Positions 39,934-54,600 of a DNA stretch of 64,000 bases are shown one piece after another. The notes below the pieces were generated by a model. That model searched no databases, was not told where the DNA came from, and saw only the letters and a list, made by a program, of their open reading frames with translations. Source of the DNA: Prostheceraeus crozeri. Taxonomy: Eukaryota > Platyhelminthes > Polycladida > Euryleptidae. The translations under genes and the position numbers were made by a program. Each line of letters starts with the position of its first letter. Position 1 is the first letter of the stretch. The stretch lies in the NCBI GenBank assembly GCA_907163375.1, contig CAJQUW010007770.1:62001-126000 (forward strand). Reading direction: 5' to 3'.

Positions 39934-42885
39934 TATATGCCACGACTTTTATAACATGAAAAAACTTTAAACTTTAAAAGTTAGTTGGTTCCACGGTGTG
40001 AATTTCATGAAAATACTTAAAATACTTTGCAAGAAAACAAAGTCTAAATTTGAAATGTATCCATAATTCATTCCAATGCAAATTAGAAAATCACCATGTA
40101 AATCATGACAACAGCATTGAAAATTGCCACTGTTAAGTATTTTAAGAAATTTCAAAAGTGAACAATGAATTTTTTTCTCGGGTAGAGTGGAATCCACACA
40201 GAAGCCTGACACATCAGTGTTATCAACCACACGGTATCAAGAAAGCAAACTTGAAATGTGGCTAAATTCAAACAACAATCGGGTAGACTATACATAGAGT
40301 AGGGAAATATAGGGATAGAGTGTCGACTCAAAAAAATGTATCTGTATACAGTGAAAATTTTTATATGAAAGATTCAGTTTTAGGCGGAGATTACGTTCCC
40401 GTGGTCCAAAAAACCTTTTGAGCACGTTTTAAAAAGTCAAAATTTGCCAATTTATATACTGCCGAGATGACTTCTATATAAATAGTGGAAACAGATGGAT
40501 ACCAAAAAAGGAATGAAATATTTGAGATAAGCATCCTACTAAGCGGAAATTATGATGAATATCAAGTTGAGGGTTATTTGTATCTCTATTGCGGGGATGA
40601 AGGAATTTCATGATTGTATTATAATGAAGTTCTTTATGAAACGTTTCGCGATATTATTCGTTGCTTTCTTGGCTGAATTTTCAAGTCTTTTGTTTACATT
40701 CAATTTTCACGGCATGATTTTATGATTTGACTAAGTTCTGTTTTCAATTCTTTGAATCTGAATAAGTGATGTCGAACATTTACATCTTTCAAAGTTAATT
40801 GAATTTGTAGTCTTTGATTATGTGATTTTGGCTCGGCAGGGCAGGTTTTGAATTGTAAGTTTGATCGTTTAAGATGATTTCTCTTGAGGGTGAGCATGAA
40901 AGTAATAGGAAGTCCATCGAATTGCTAATTCATCAAACATTAATCCTCCAAGGCTGTCATGAGAATGCTGTGAAATGTACCATCATTCCTTTGCACTACA
41001 CTATTATCACTCAATTCCGTTGTTAATGTCTGGAAAACTGCGAAGATTTGCATATATATATTCGGTGACAATACCACATTTATCTCCTTTGAGGTTCATT
41101 TAATAAAATCGAACGTGTATACCACTTTGGAATTAATGAAGCAGAGTTACACTTCCACCAAATATACTTCTCTATGGGGTAGGACAATTATCGATAGCAG
41201 CGATTTCAACTCTTCTATTGGTATAATTTTGGTATCATTCATGATACAATATTATGAAAATAATTTGATCTACAGTTAGTATGTTTATTAAACATACCTT
41301 ATGCGATTTGAAGAAAGAGAAGATCTGGTAGTCACAATACAGTAAAGACGCTACCAACATGAAAAAGCAATAAGCATTCGGTAGCAGACATGTCATCTGT
41401 TGGTAGCGTGCGGTTGATAACCGTTACAGCAGCAGATTATTATGATTTATGATGTTGTCAGTGTCAATTTTATTATGACAGAATCATACAGGTAGCATTT
41501 ATATGCAGAGCTCTAAATTAACAAATTCACGTCACATTAATTTCTAGTTGGGTCATTAGGTCATCGGTAGTTGTCAAATATACAAAATACCAAATAATGT
41601 CAATCTGAAACAGTAGGGATCTGACAAATTTGAATCTCTACTTCCTCCACCTATATTCTGAATTTGATGTCATTGTCAGCCTGCAATTTCATAAAACATA
41701 ATAATCCTGCACTGTTTTATTGCCTACATGAGGTTTACGATGTAGCTTACATGAGGTAAAGTCGACATGTCAGGTTGTCACTTAACTAATACTTAAGAAA
41801 TTTCGGAGAGATGATTGTTCATTCAGCTTGACCGTTACATAGACAGAGGTACTTTGCTTATGACACAATACATTACTCTGGTCCTCTGGCCATATCAGTC
41901 TATAAAAACATATTTGTGACTCAGCGCTTGAACGGATTATCAAACGATAGCACATAAATGCCATTATGGCTGTAGCAGCTAACTAGAATTTCAAAAATCA
42001 TTGACAATTAATATATAATGGCAACATGCACAACCATTTTCTAATAATGATATATTAACTGCAAAAGATAAATGATGTTTTGCAGTCTCTGTTAAAGATC
42101 TCGAGACGTGAGTCAAATTTTCGCTTTTTATCCTGTGAAAGCCGGAAGCATTTTAGAAGACATTGATATCTTCAGTAAAGCCAATAGAAATTTTAACAGT
42201 CTCTATTTTTATCCCTATCAGAACCGGGCGATTTTTTTGCGTCGTAGGACTGAAATATTTTCCATGTTCGATAGATACACGTATTCAGGATAGGATATTT
42301 TTGCGATACATTTCGAGGTCTCCTCGTTCGAATGGTAGTGCCTGGTTTGGAAAATTCGAAGTCCTTCATGACAAAATTTAAATTTAAAATTGCGCATTTT
42401 CAAATTTATTTCATTTTTTATGACTCTTCAAACTATTTTTTTTTTTTTGACTGCTTCAGAAAGAAATTTTTTTGCTGCGGTGTAGGAGCCCAAAAAACTT
42501 TGTGGTCAGCTCAATATCTTTATTTGCCGAGGCTACTTGCACAATACGACGTTACTGCATCTCAAGGCCACCCAAAAAAATGAATAAAAAAAACAGTAAC
42601 AACAATTGTCCAGCCCATCTTTTTATTCACATCTTCAAAAATTGTTAATTACAACTAAAGTAGTTCTATAATATTTACGCTAATTTTAGCACCAATAAAT
42701 AGCAATTCGAAGTTTGAACGTAAATAATGTCTTTTGTATTTATTATAGCATTTGTTCCATCTTACACGTCTCTCTGAGCAAACTCTCTTTACAACGTCAA
42801 ACTATTTCGCTGAATGAAATGTCGAGGGATTTCGGTAATATTTCACACAGGAAAGAAATCAAGTATGACAACTCACTTCATTTAC
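39934..42885. other. Non-coding DNA, no gene recognised
   Basis: No frame here shows a recognised domain or paired splice sites. Confidence 0.4.
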
Positions 42886-43026
42886 AAGAATGACAATGGT
42901 AAAGTAGGGGTTGACTCATCCTTCGCATTGTAGTCATTCACACCAGTAATTTGTACATTTTGTTTCGTGTTAAAGATCTCAAACATTGGAGATTCTTGTG
43001 CCTCTGAGGCTCGGGAGGACACGTAC
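42886..43026 (-). CDS. Possible host exon (141 nt)
   Basis: On the minus strand, the acceptor TCGTTTTCCCGTCTCAG precedes a frame encoding VSSRASEAQESPMFEIFNTK and then QITGVNDYNAKDE, ending at a GTAAAT donor. Both the polypyrimidine tract and the composition support an exon. It may belong to the same minus-strand metalloprotease gene (phase 2 in, 2 out), with at least one unseen exon before 35755. No domain is recognised. Confidence 0.35.
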
Positions 43027-43561
43027 CTGAGACGGGAAAACGACACTTAGAAGTTGAATTTTCAGGTTGAACACTGTGAATCCATGTAACATACAAAAGG
43101 CAGAACCAAGCATAAAAAAGAGCAAGATACCAAATATGACATGATTTTCCATCTCACGGTTGTACCAGGAGAGGCGGTTTCATTTTGAAAATTTCCCACC
43201 ATATTTCTCGACGGTTTCTGATGATTGTTTATATTGAAATTTTGAAAAAAAAAACTCATGGTTTAAAAATCACGATTAGATCTTTTCAAGAAAATGGACG
43301 AAAAATTCAAAATGGCGACATGAAAACCGAATCTGCATTCTGGGATTTAAATTAAAAAAAGTCTCATTGTTTCGTCAGCAGTTTTCTATGTTGTTTCGGC
43401 ACGCTCTTTTCGTTATGACTGTTTGAAGGTATCATGCCGGCCTTTGCACTTTTCGAGAAATGAAGAAAATTCCAAATTGGTGGACCGTAAATCGACACTG
43501 CAGTCTGGGGCTCCATGATAGGTTCTTAAAATTTCTTGGAAGTGTATGTCTGCTTGTGTAC

Positions 43562-44269
43562 CAGGGATGCGGACTCCGACTCGGGGAGTTGATAGGATCC
43601 GGCTTTTTGGTAGGAATCCGACTCGGGGGTGGCAAGTATATAAAGCTAGTTTTGAAATGCTGTCAACCTAGTTCATAGATCAATATAGGCTTAAGTGAAC
43701 CTATTTTTAGTGATTATTGCTCGTATCAATTATCAATAATTTTCGATGAAAGTTTATCAAATGTCGCTTTAAGTTGGATGCATGCGATCCGCTCTCCCAT
43801 CTTGTTGATGTGTGCTTCACACGTTTTCTTCAAGTCTCTACAGTCAGGAAATACCCCGTCCTTCTCAAAAAAAATGGAGTACAATTTCGATTTTGATATT
43901 CGCTTTGGAGGAGATTATAACACACGACTACGTGAGGGTAAGAGTTATGTTCTTAAACAAAGTAGTATTTCATTTTTGTCTCTGATGTGGACCTTTGGTG
44001 TGAAGTGTGATCGAGGCTAGGAAGACTTGTCTTCTCCTACTAAATCACGAGTTGAAAGACAATCCTTTTTTCACTATAGGTTCATTCCCTCAACTAATTA
44101 CAAGCTTTGATGCACTTGCTGTCTCTGTACTTTTGTTTGACGGAGAAAGTTGACATCAAGACAGTGACAGCTATGCACCGAGGATTAGATAATTTGTCTT
44201 TGTAAATTTATATTTCGGTTCTAATGATAGGCCGGAGTTTGGAAGGCCGACTCCGACTCCACATCCCTG
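43562..44269. mobile_element. hAT-like non-autonomous element (~708 bp)
   Basis: The inverted ends CAGGGATGCGGACTCCGACTC (43562 on) and GACTCCGACTCCACATCCCTG-type sequence (ending 44269) match with few mismatches. CAGGG-type ends suit hAT. Flanking 8-mers are not clearly identical. Confidence 0.6.
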
Positions 44270-45080
44270 TGTGCACAAACCAAATGTGTGAATCAGTGGT
44301 CTGCATCAGACCTCAAAGACTTGTTGTGGATGCAATGAATATTAATCGAGCCAAGTCTACTGTTTCGGCTTTATGCCCGCGATTTCTCGAAAGAGTGCTA
44401 GCCGCATGATGGCCCTTACAGTCTCATAATTGAAAAGAGCTTATCAAATACATAGAAAGCTGTTGGACGAAAATAATGAGACTATTTTCAATCTATCCCA
44501 GAATGCTGTTTCGGTTTTTTATCGTCGCCATTTTGAATTTTCGTAATTTTGCGAAAGGGCTACCCATCATGTGTTTTCTAAACCATGATTTTCGAAATTT
44601 TTGTTTCAACAAATACATTTTCAAGAAACGGTCGGAGGGAAAGAAACTTTGTGGGAATTTTCAAAATTTGAAACACCTCACCTGGCAGACTGTGAGTAGA
44701 GTTTCAAGAGGCTTGCAGGCCTATAGCAAAATTCTCTGATGTTTCAAATTATTGAAATATATATTTCTCAGTGCTTCTTGTGGTTAAAGGGATCAGGTCT
44801 GAATGAGTGTCAATTTTCTTCTGTCAAAACATCAGAAATAGGCCAGAAGAATTTACCAAATTCATAGCTATCCTGGCAGTCACTACTCCAAAAAAAGCTG
44901 GTGGAGATCTCTAGTTTTATTACCGAATGTAGGGAAAACTTTCATGCAAATCTTTTTGATCATAAACAGGATAATAACGCAGAGCAGCCTGTTGTGCAGT
45001 TTTCAGTTTGTTACAGCCATTGTAGATATCTTAAGCTAGTTTGGTCTATTATCTCGCCGTGCCGATGAGTTCCTGTACGG
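44270..45080. other. Non-coding DNA, no gene recognised
   Basis: Short frames only. I see no repeats with clear ends. Confidence 0.4.
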
Positions 45081-45899
45081 CAGTGGTGGGCAACCAAGTT
45101 TGGATAGTGGGCACACTTTCACTAGAGGCACGTCCTGTATAGGCTTAGTATTCGTTTATTCCGCACTTTAAGTGCACATATGGGGTTGTTGTACGCACGT
45201 ACATGTACAGTGGTCGGCATTACATAAACAAATTTTTGCATGTCCATGTATACAGCAGTGTTTGTACGCAACTAATTTGTTTGTTATAAGGAATCACGAT
45301 TCACTTTCTACAATTCATGTGAGTATTTGAAGGGGCGAATTATGCCTGTAACAAATCATAAGTTATTCTTTTGTGTCATTAAACTGGTAATTTGACGATT
45401 TGACCGATTTGCTGATTTGACCGACATTTCCTTATTTCATCAAAAGACAACGGTCTGTAAGTGCAGTGCAACTATCAAAATGAAGGTCGCACAAGATAAA
45501 ATGATTTTTGCTACAATTATTTGTATCTTTACATGCATTACGTGCACATATGGCTACCCAAACATATACGGCTTTTAAAAACCGGCTGGGCTTCTACAAA
45601 CATGGTGACTCGCGAGGTGATGACCACTTTGTGTTATACGAGAAAGATGTTAATGACAAAAGGAGTATGTTGGATGATTCGAATGTGAATTTTTGGGTCA
45701 TCTTCGTGCTATTTAGTGGTTAATTAATTGCATTTGCAAATTCTAGGAGGGATCTCTCACCCTTAGATGTACCTCCCAAATGTCGAATCGGGTAATATTT
45801 TTCACACCATCGATTCAAATAATGTCGGGGCCACTTTAAATATCAGAAGCGTAGGTCGGGGCCACCCACAGTACCGGCGGGCACGCGTTGCCCACACTG
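45081..45899. mobile_element. hAT-like non-autonomous element (819 bp)
   Basis: CAGTGGTGGGCAACC at the left and GTTGCCCACACTG at the right are classic hAT ends. The flanking 8-mers CTGTACGG and CTGTTAGG agree at 6 of 8 positions. The 71-codon frame inside (45508-45723) has no transposase signature. Confidence 0.75.
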
Positions 45900-48587
45900 C
45901 TGTTAGGGCAAAACGTAGCATCTGCGCCGAGTGAATTGATCGAATATGAGGACATCTTCCTATTCTCTACCAAGCGAACTGGGCACTCCGCATATCCTCA
46001 GGATCAAGCCTTGTCATTGACTTATAATGAGTTGTCACCGCTATCACACGCACAAAAATAAATCAGGTCGGTATTTGCAGTTTTCCTATGTACTACACGC
46101 TTGATCATTGTAAAAATCAATGAATTGTTGAATCTCACACAAAGTGCGACAAAACTCACATGTACAATATTATTCAACAACTACCGGATAGGAAGACATG
46201 CTTCCAGCATTCCTATGGATCGTCCATTAGTAACGCTATGGACATTCTGGTGGCCGTTCTAACTGTGAGCATAGATCACATGTATAATCTTGAAAATTGT
46301 TGGAACATTACTTGGGAAATGATAATCAGTGAGTCAGGATGGTGTCACTTGTGGAGTTATGGCAGATTCATATGCATTGAAAGATAGATCATTCGCCATG
46401 ATGGAGTTGCACAATTTTATCTTACCGGTGGGATACAAAAACTTAGTCAAAGGGTTTACAAATGTTGTTGAACATCCTTGCCTAGATTACCAAGCAGTCA
46501 TCTGGTATTAGGTTTGGAGGATTGCTTAGTATTTGTGTATTGGACATTTGGTTTTGAGTTAATGATGCAGTTAGATGGCTAAGATTCTAGTTACTTCACC
46601 TACAATACTGTAGTGCTTTTTTACGCTTACATGTATTCAAGAGTTGAGGTGAATAGAAAGTCTGCCTCCCAAAATACCGATTTATGGAATACAATTTGTA
46701 TCCATTATACATTCAATTCACTCTTAATTCAATACAAACTGTCTTGGATTCTATTGTACATCTGCTGCAGTTTTAATTACTCCAAAGCTTGAATGAAATT
46801 TTGAATTTTCAGTTATTCTATATTAAATCACACCGGTATACATAAGACTTTTTTCTTGACCTCTGGCATTGGCGATGTTTTAGAGTGGACAGAAGTGCTT
46901 TACTACTTGGGGGAGGATGACATGAATAGGAAAAAAATATTTTTGAATTAGTTGAAGTATGATAATTCTTACATAAATTACTAGGTCGCGACGTGAAAAA
47001 AGTGGATAAAGTAAGCTTCTATTGAACATGTCTCCATACACACACAACAACGAATCCTCATCACTAGGACGCTGATGAAATGAAATAGCCGACATGGTTG
47101 TGTGGAACAAAGATATAAAAGAAAAACACAAACACACAAAACTGAGACACTGAAGACTTTACCTGCATTATTCGGCTCGTGTGTGCGTGACAGGAGGCCG
47201 TAGGAATAGATCTCGCTCGATATACTGCTACTCGCTCCACACTAAAATTTTGTGGGATTTCGCTTGGTCTTTTAATTCGCAATTGTAAAACTGCATGGCA
47301 TGGTTATTGAGTTACATAAATTTAAAGCCACAAATTCCTTCAAGTTATTGAATCAGGTCCTCCTATTTCAGTTAAAGAAGAATCAGCAGTGTGTGTGGCC
47401 ATGGATATCAGATTGTCTACAGAGGTTCGCGTGGGAAAGTTGCTTTGAAGTGTTAAAAAGGAGGCATTGAGAACTGACCAATATTAGGGATATATACTGC
47501 ATTTGCAATAATATGCTCCCAGCAGCCATCGAGTTCGTTTCACTTAAACCTTAGATGGTGTATGATTCAACCATAATCCTCGTACCTACATCACTCAGAT
47601 AGTTGCTGGACTCTGTGCAGAGCATGAGGAGAGAGAGAAAACAGATAAGAGAGGGGCGAGTGAGAGAGAGAGAGAGAGGGATGCAGCGGTGATATTGGAT
47701 TGCAAAAACAAGCAAAGGAACTCAAAGGACTCAAAAGTAAGGCATTCATCTGGGCCTGTATGGAACGCATCTCAGTAGAAGGAAGGATATTGCAAGTTAA
47801 AGTTGACTTTTACCTGTAATGTTGCGATGCACGTACATCTTAGCAGCATGCCACAGAAAAACTTTGGAGTAAGCATCTCTTACAAGATCTGTCTGCTACA
47901 TGCAAACATGATATGCGTTTTGTCTCCTCTAATCATAGCGTTCGAGAAAACAACTGGTAATAATGGCTATATTCCCACATTTTCACTTTTTTGTCCTAAC
48001 ATTCATATCTCCCTATGAATACAATGCATATTAACCTCGCTGCTGTATTGATCGATTCATTCAATTCCTCATGACAAGAGGTCATGTCGACTAGATAGTC
48101 TGACTAACTAGCGCAACAGTTGAGGATAATGACCTTTCTACATGTGCTTGTACATAATCAACCTCGCTAATATAATCATGTGGAATCTATTAAATGCTGT
48201 TGTTGACACATAAAACATATTTTCAACATCGTCCGATAGCAAAAAGATGGTTTAATTCATGAATAACTACTTACAGTATCTACTAAGAGCAATAATACTC
48301 CAGGTTTTTGCAAAATGTTTGATAATCATTCGGTTTTAGGCCGGTATTCAGCTAACTGAGTATTGTAGCTTGTACGCAATTTTGAAAATTAATAATCTTA
48401 AAGTGTTACTAAATGTGTTTACAAAACAATTAAATTTTTATTAAGTATCCTAAAATTACATTCCACCCAATTCGTATTTTAAAAAGTGCTTTTTAAACTT
48501 GAAGTCAAGTTTGATGATCCATTTGATAAAAAATGAATAGAAATATGCCCTTGCTGCTGTTTGCACTTAAAATTCTATTTCTCTCTA
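45900..48587. other. Non-coding DNA, no gene recognised
   Basis: Includes a short GA-rich run near 47625-47680. An ATG-led minus-strand frame at 46880-47137 has no recognised domain. Confidence 0.4.
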
Positions 48588-48725
48588 AGCTTTCGCCACT
48601 ACGGCCGTGTTCAAAAGTATAAGCTACTTCTCTTGCATTTTAAACATTTTTGTATTTTGCTATGTTAATATGTCCAACCAACTTATTCTTTGACAACAGC
48701 ACCCGGTAGTGGCGAAAGCTTAAGC
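48588..48725. repeat. Short inverted-repeat element (~138 bp)
   Basis: TAAGCTTTCGCCACTACGG at the left and CCGGTAGTGGCGAAAGCTTA at the right are near-perfect inverted ends. CTTTCGCC motifs also occur in Penelope-type terminal repeats. Confidence 0.6.
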
Positions 48726-49219
48726 TGATAGATTTTCAAGTTAAAAAAAGTTTTCAAAAAGAATCGGATTTCAAAAAATGTTTATGGGCGGTGAGGGCTA
48801 TAGCGAATCACCTCCAGCGGTTAAAATGATGTACAATGCTGTGATAATCTTTTTCTTTTAAGCTCTATCCCTTTGTTGATTGGTTGGTCATTCGATTTAT
48901 CTACCTCAATCTATATAGCTTGCTGATGGTAAGTGCATGGGATACCCATTTGTCCTCTTGAATACTTGATTAGCCTTGGTACAAGGCAGGTAAGAAAACT
49001 CAGAAATTGACCAAACTTGTGAGCTACTGGGCAAATTGGAATTGAACTCACATGTTGTCAATCACGGAGACAAACTTAGTTGGTCATCAGAAATGTCCTT
49101 TTGATGGTTGTCAACTAGGACACGACATCTTCTTACGTGATTATTTTTCGGCATTTTAGGTTTTTTCTTGGCCTCCCGTGTAATTAATTTTATCAATTTT
49201 AGGTTGCTTATTGAGGTGA

Positions 49220-50125
49220 ATCAAAAATCCAGTTCTTGTATCTTGAGTGGTGAGAGCTTGGGTGGGTTTTGTGTTCAGTTTAATGTATGGGGCGTTTGTC
49301 AGTTATCTTTTTGTTATTAAAATTTTTTTTTAAATTTTTAATTGTCCGCGGTCATCTGTGATATGGGTTTTATGAAGTTTTGTGTGAGTTAAGGAGTTGT
49401 TGGGCTGTGTTGTTATGCGCGTTGGGTAGTGTGGTGGGACTATGCGATTTCTCGGCTACAGTGCAATTATGCAGTGGCTAGAATTGTGAGTGGAGGGATT
49501 GAGAGTGGTTTGATTGTGTTTGGATTTGGGGATTTAGGGGTGTTTGGCTTCCACCAGGGGGATTGGGGATTTGAGGGGAACGGCGGATTGGTGTGGTCAT
49601 TTTGATTGTGGTTGATTTCGTTGATGGGGGAGGGGATTTGGGGGGGGAGATGTTTGGGGGTGTATGGTGGAGGGAATGGATTGTATTTTGGGATTGATTT
49701 TATGGGGGTTTTGGGGAGTCGATGGAGTTTGGGGGGATGTGGGGGATCTTTGGAGTGATTTGGATTAGATTGATGGTGGAGGTTGGGATGGCGGGGAGGG
49801 ACATTTATGGATTTGATTTAGATTGGGGAGATGGGTTTGGCGGGGGGGGGGGGTGGGTTGTGATGGGTGATTTGACCTTTATGGGCGAGGATTTAAGGGG
49901 ACTGGGGGGAGACTGGGGAGTAGTTGATGGGGGATAGGATTGATTGGGGATGCGGAAATTTTATGATATTGGGTTTGTGGATGGGAAGTGGTGGATTTAG
50001 GTAAGTGGAGTGGAGGATGTGGTGGGTTTATGGGTGGAGTGTGATGGATGGGGTGGGATGTATTGGCTGATGTGTGTTTTGGGGGGTGGGCATTGAGATT
50101 TGGAGTGGGCACATTGGGGTGGGGG
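49220..50125. repeat. Strand-asymmetric G/T-rich low-complexity block
   Basis: About 900 bp in which the plus strand is strongly G/T-rich with many GGGG runs (GGGGATTTGGGGGG-type words) and very little C. Open frames on both strands (49722-49937 and 49879-50112) result from the composition. Confidence 0.85.
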
Positions 50126-51546
50126 CCTTAGCACACAAATTCAGTTGTTTTTTTCAATAGTCAATCTAAGTCATTTCAATCTTTCATTCAATTTTTTCCA
50201 TTTTTCCTATTTTTTTCAAATTTAGATTTCATAGGTTTGCTTTTCAGTAATTTTTTTCATTTTCGTCATAATCTTTCTTCAAACTACGTTCAATCTTAAC
50301 AATTCAAGTATACAATTGTATGTGTCAATCATATCAACATTATTCGTATCTAAAATGCAATATAGATTCTATTAAACTCCATAAATGTATACAAAATAGC
50401 TAGAAACTGTGATCAGAAGCATGTGGCACTGCCCAAAATCACTCATCAATGTCCTCATTATACCGATTTTAGACGTAACTCATTACCACGATTTTCTCAA
50501 TGTTTTCCAATGTGAGTGCATGTAGATGAGTTAATCAAATAGTTTTTGTCGTAATGACAATATTTAGGTGGGCTTGCAGAACCGTAAATCGGCAACTCTT
50601 ACAAGTTCTCCAGCAGTAAATTGGCAACCCACAGTAAATCGGCACAGTTGCCGATTTACGCATGGAAGATGAAATATTTTTCATTACCTGTGGCAGTTTG
50701 AGCAACAATAAAAGTTTTAATCGAATGATCGAATGTTTCGCTATCTCTTCTGTGAATTTCAACATTTCCCGTCGCCCGGTTGCCATTTTAGCTCATGAAC
50801 TTGTGAATGCGGAAATTGGCACTTACAAGTTGCGAAAACCTGTTTTTGATTGTTTAAGTATTCTAAACCAGAAATGAGTATTAAAACAAAGGATGACTAA
50901 TTATTTGAATATAATCATTCAACACGTGGTGGAAACTCCAGCTGATTTGATTCGACGAAAAGATAACTTGCAAATGGGAGATTTGTGGTTTGCTAATTCA
51001 TTAATATGAAAAGAGAATATATTCCACCAACTAGACTAGATAATTTGCATAGCTGAATTCAAGTGGAATCATGAACGAATATAGATGTAGGCTATGATAT
51101 CGCACGTAATCATTATTTCCATTTGTAGATCCGCACTCAGACCTTCCAAGCAATTCTACGTATAAATTTACTAAAATATTTATAAGATATTTTATAAGAT
51201 AAGATATAAGATAATTTATAAGATATTCATAATTAGATCAATGCATTTAAATGACAGCCATCATTTTTGCATTCAATGTGTAATAAATGATGATAATTAT
51301 CACTATGTGCAGTGATCAATCGACAAAAAATGAGTTTCCAGCAAATCAATTATCAAAATTGTATTATGCTAAAATTGTAATATATGATTAAATGCCATAA
51401 ATTCATTTTGCCAGCATTTGAAGTATCAGCTGATTTTACAATTGCATAGTTTATTAAAATTATGAAACATGTAGACGTCGTTATGGGAATGTCCCAGCTT
51501 CAATAGCAATAGGCATAAAATTTCAACATATATATATACATGTTGA

Positions 51547-51548
<2 letters not shown>
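50126..51548. other. Non-coding DNA with a TAAATCGGCA motif cluster
   Basis: At 50583-50665, GTAAATCGGCAA-type words occur three times, followed by their complement (GCCGATTTACG). The same word recurs at about 62300-62510. No gene is recognised. Confidence 0.45.

Positions 51549-51604
<56 letters not shown>
51549..51604. repeat. (TA)n microsatellite
   Basis: An uninterrupted TA dinucleotide run of about 28 units. Confidence 0.95.
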
Positions 51605-51609
<5 letters not shown>

Positions 51610-54600
51610 CATTACAGGATATAAAGAATATTATCAGAAGTGTTGTTGATATATTCTAATAATGTAGCATTTATGGACTGTGTCAGATAATACATAACAT
51701 CTGAACATATGATTATACTTAGTCACATAAATCTTTGTGCGTAAACTCGTTTTAAATTGATTATTTAATACTGCATGTTGTATATAATTTGTTGTCCTTT
51801 TCACATATATGTCAGAAAATTGCAGTGTTAAAATTATGTAAGTTGAAAGGCAGTGATTAATCCCACGATATTTTTCATGCGAATAAGTAAATTAATTCCC
51901 CTGAAAATGTTATTCCCACGGCATCTTTCGTGTGGATAAGTAAATTCTACTAAAAATGTTATTCTCACGAAATGTTTCGTCCGGAAGTTGTATACCTTCA
52001 CTTACAAAAGACCTACAATTACAACTACTTGGCTCTAATCGAAAATGCTAATTATACAATGTCAGACGCGTAGCTGGCATTAAATTTGTGGTCGGGTACA
52101 TTGGAAAAAAACCTTCCAATAAAAAATAGGGGCCAACCAGCTATTTAAAGTAGGGGCCTACCTACATTATTAACCCTGCAATAGTAAATAGGGTCTACTA
52201 AATATCTACCCGTAGTTAAAAAATTGGACAATTTATAATAATGACTATTTCTTAACATTTTGGTCCTCAAAACTGTGGCAACCAATGACGTAGGTAGAAT
52301 GGACTTACATATTAAAAACGGAAAACTGTTTTTTTGTACTCGGCATGTATACTCTGTCCAAGTGTTCAAGTATACACGAAACGCATCTAACTGAAAAGTT
52401 GTTTCTGTCATCTGGATAATAGTGAGAAATGATTTAAATAATACCAGTAACATCAATTTTGATCAAACGTTCACGATCCACACTGAGTCTATAGAGCAAG
52501 TCGGGGTAAGTCGGACTCATTTTGTAAATGAAGCTAAGATTATTTCACGTATACGCAGATTTGGAAAAATCTTTTCGGTGTAAGTTAGCAAATGATCATC
52601 ACAGGAGAGAGAATTGATAATAACTTTTTGACCTCAACTTTTTCATACTCAACCTCAACTCTACTTATACTTTTATGTGAGAAGGTAGTTTGTCTGCAGT
52701 CATACTTGAATTTTGCAATAGTTCAGGTCGAGAGACCACCAAGCCATCTACGCCACTGAATTTGCAGATACAGCTCCCAAAGTCTTGAGTCTAGAGCAAG
52801 CAATCGATAAGATCTGACGGGAATCCTTCAAAGTTTCACTGATATGCAGCTTTCGCGTCTTATTTTTCATGGTTCCGATTTGTGATTCGAGTATGATATA
52901 CTCAAAACTCAGAAAGTTAGTTAAGCAAATTGAACAGGTATAAACACATGGAGATGGAATTCCACATCCTCGACACAAAACTAAATGTGTTTTATGTTTT
53001 ACGTAAATTCGCAAGAACTAATTTATATTCTAAGAATTTTATGAACTAATTTACCCTCTTTGGACTGTGCCGTTTGCAAATAGTACTATTCATGACTGGC
53101 TTTTACGTTCTATTTAAAACATTTGGACTACTCATGTAAATGTCTGTATAACAAAAGAAATAATGAGAGGTTTACGCCAGAATTAGTGATTTTACTATTA
53201 AGACATAGGTTTACATATCTTGACAGTTTGAGGCGATTTAGTAAACATTTAACCCTATCACACAATTTCTAAAAAAATTTGAATCTTGTTGGAATGACAC
53301 ATAGGCGAACAGTGACAGAAATTCGGTTAGATACAGTAGACCCCATTAACTATTCTTATGAAATTTTCTTGATTGATACCATCTTATTCCAGCTTTGAGA
53401 GGAGATGCGCAAAAGGTAAAAATCTATACACGTTTAAAAAGCTCACTGGGCTGTCCACCACAAAGACTATGAATGATTCATAGTCTTTGGTTACCATTTT
53501 TAATTTGAAAAAGTGCAAAAAATAATTAATTGTTTACTAATTTAAATTTCATTGCTCAGAAATTGATAGTCGATGACATCAGTCGAATATCATGCATTGA
53601 GATGGCACTCAATTTTTGACGTTTTGTCGACATGCAAATCCTGTACAAATGTGTATTTTCATGCTGAGTGTCAGATACGTCTTGTGATGTCTTGATTTTG
53701 CTTTCCGATAATGATGATGGAGCAATAGAACCTAAGTATAGACAGCCTGCGTTACACGTTAAACCTTGTTCTTTGGTTTCGGTTAGTACATGTTTGTGTG
53801 ATTTATCATTATAATGATTGAGTTGTTACAGTTTGGGAATTGCGTACTTCCTTAAAAATTTAGCAAGTCTATTAATTTCAGTACCTTACGAGGACATTTT
53901 CGCGAATGATTAGCTACAACGGCTAATCATAATATCATCATCGTTTTCATAATCATTTTTATCATCGTCTTGGAATGACAACTTTGATTTTTATTTCGTG
54001 GTTAAATGCATATCGACTGGCTAGATCAGTCTCATTTTAACAATCGTGTAAAAGTAATTATTCTGCTTATGAACAATTTAATGAATATGAAAATATTATA
54101 GAGGAATGACGGCTTTCGACTATGCATTCAAGCAAATCCAAAGATAGTTTAATTTGAAGATGTAGGCCGGATGCTATGCCCACATTTTTAATTTTACCTA
54201 CACCAGACAAGATACAGAATATATATGTTTTCATTCAGTCGAAAAGAGAACAAATCTAGTAGATTCCGTAAGACGCCACCTATTTTGCATTAATGTCGCC
54301 CAGTGAAATTTCCTAAAAAAGTACTCCGCAAGCACAGGGTGCGATCTACGTACATTTTCAGATCAGGTGTGCAGATTTTTTCTTGAATATAGGCCTACGC
54401 AGGGCCTACGACATTTGCAAAACTTATCGATGTATAATTTTCAATCTAGTGTGTAAATAAAACCTTGTGCTAGCAACACAAAAACGATTCTTTAATCTGC
54501 TGGGTACTTCAATTATGTTCTTAAAAATATTAACTGGTTTGCATAAATATACATGATAACATCATCACCAAAATGGATATTTACAACTGTAATCTATTCC

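Noticed and set aside
49722-50112. Gly- or Pro-rich frames in the G/T-rich block
   Set aside because: They result from base composition.
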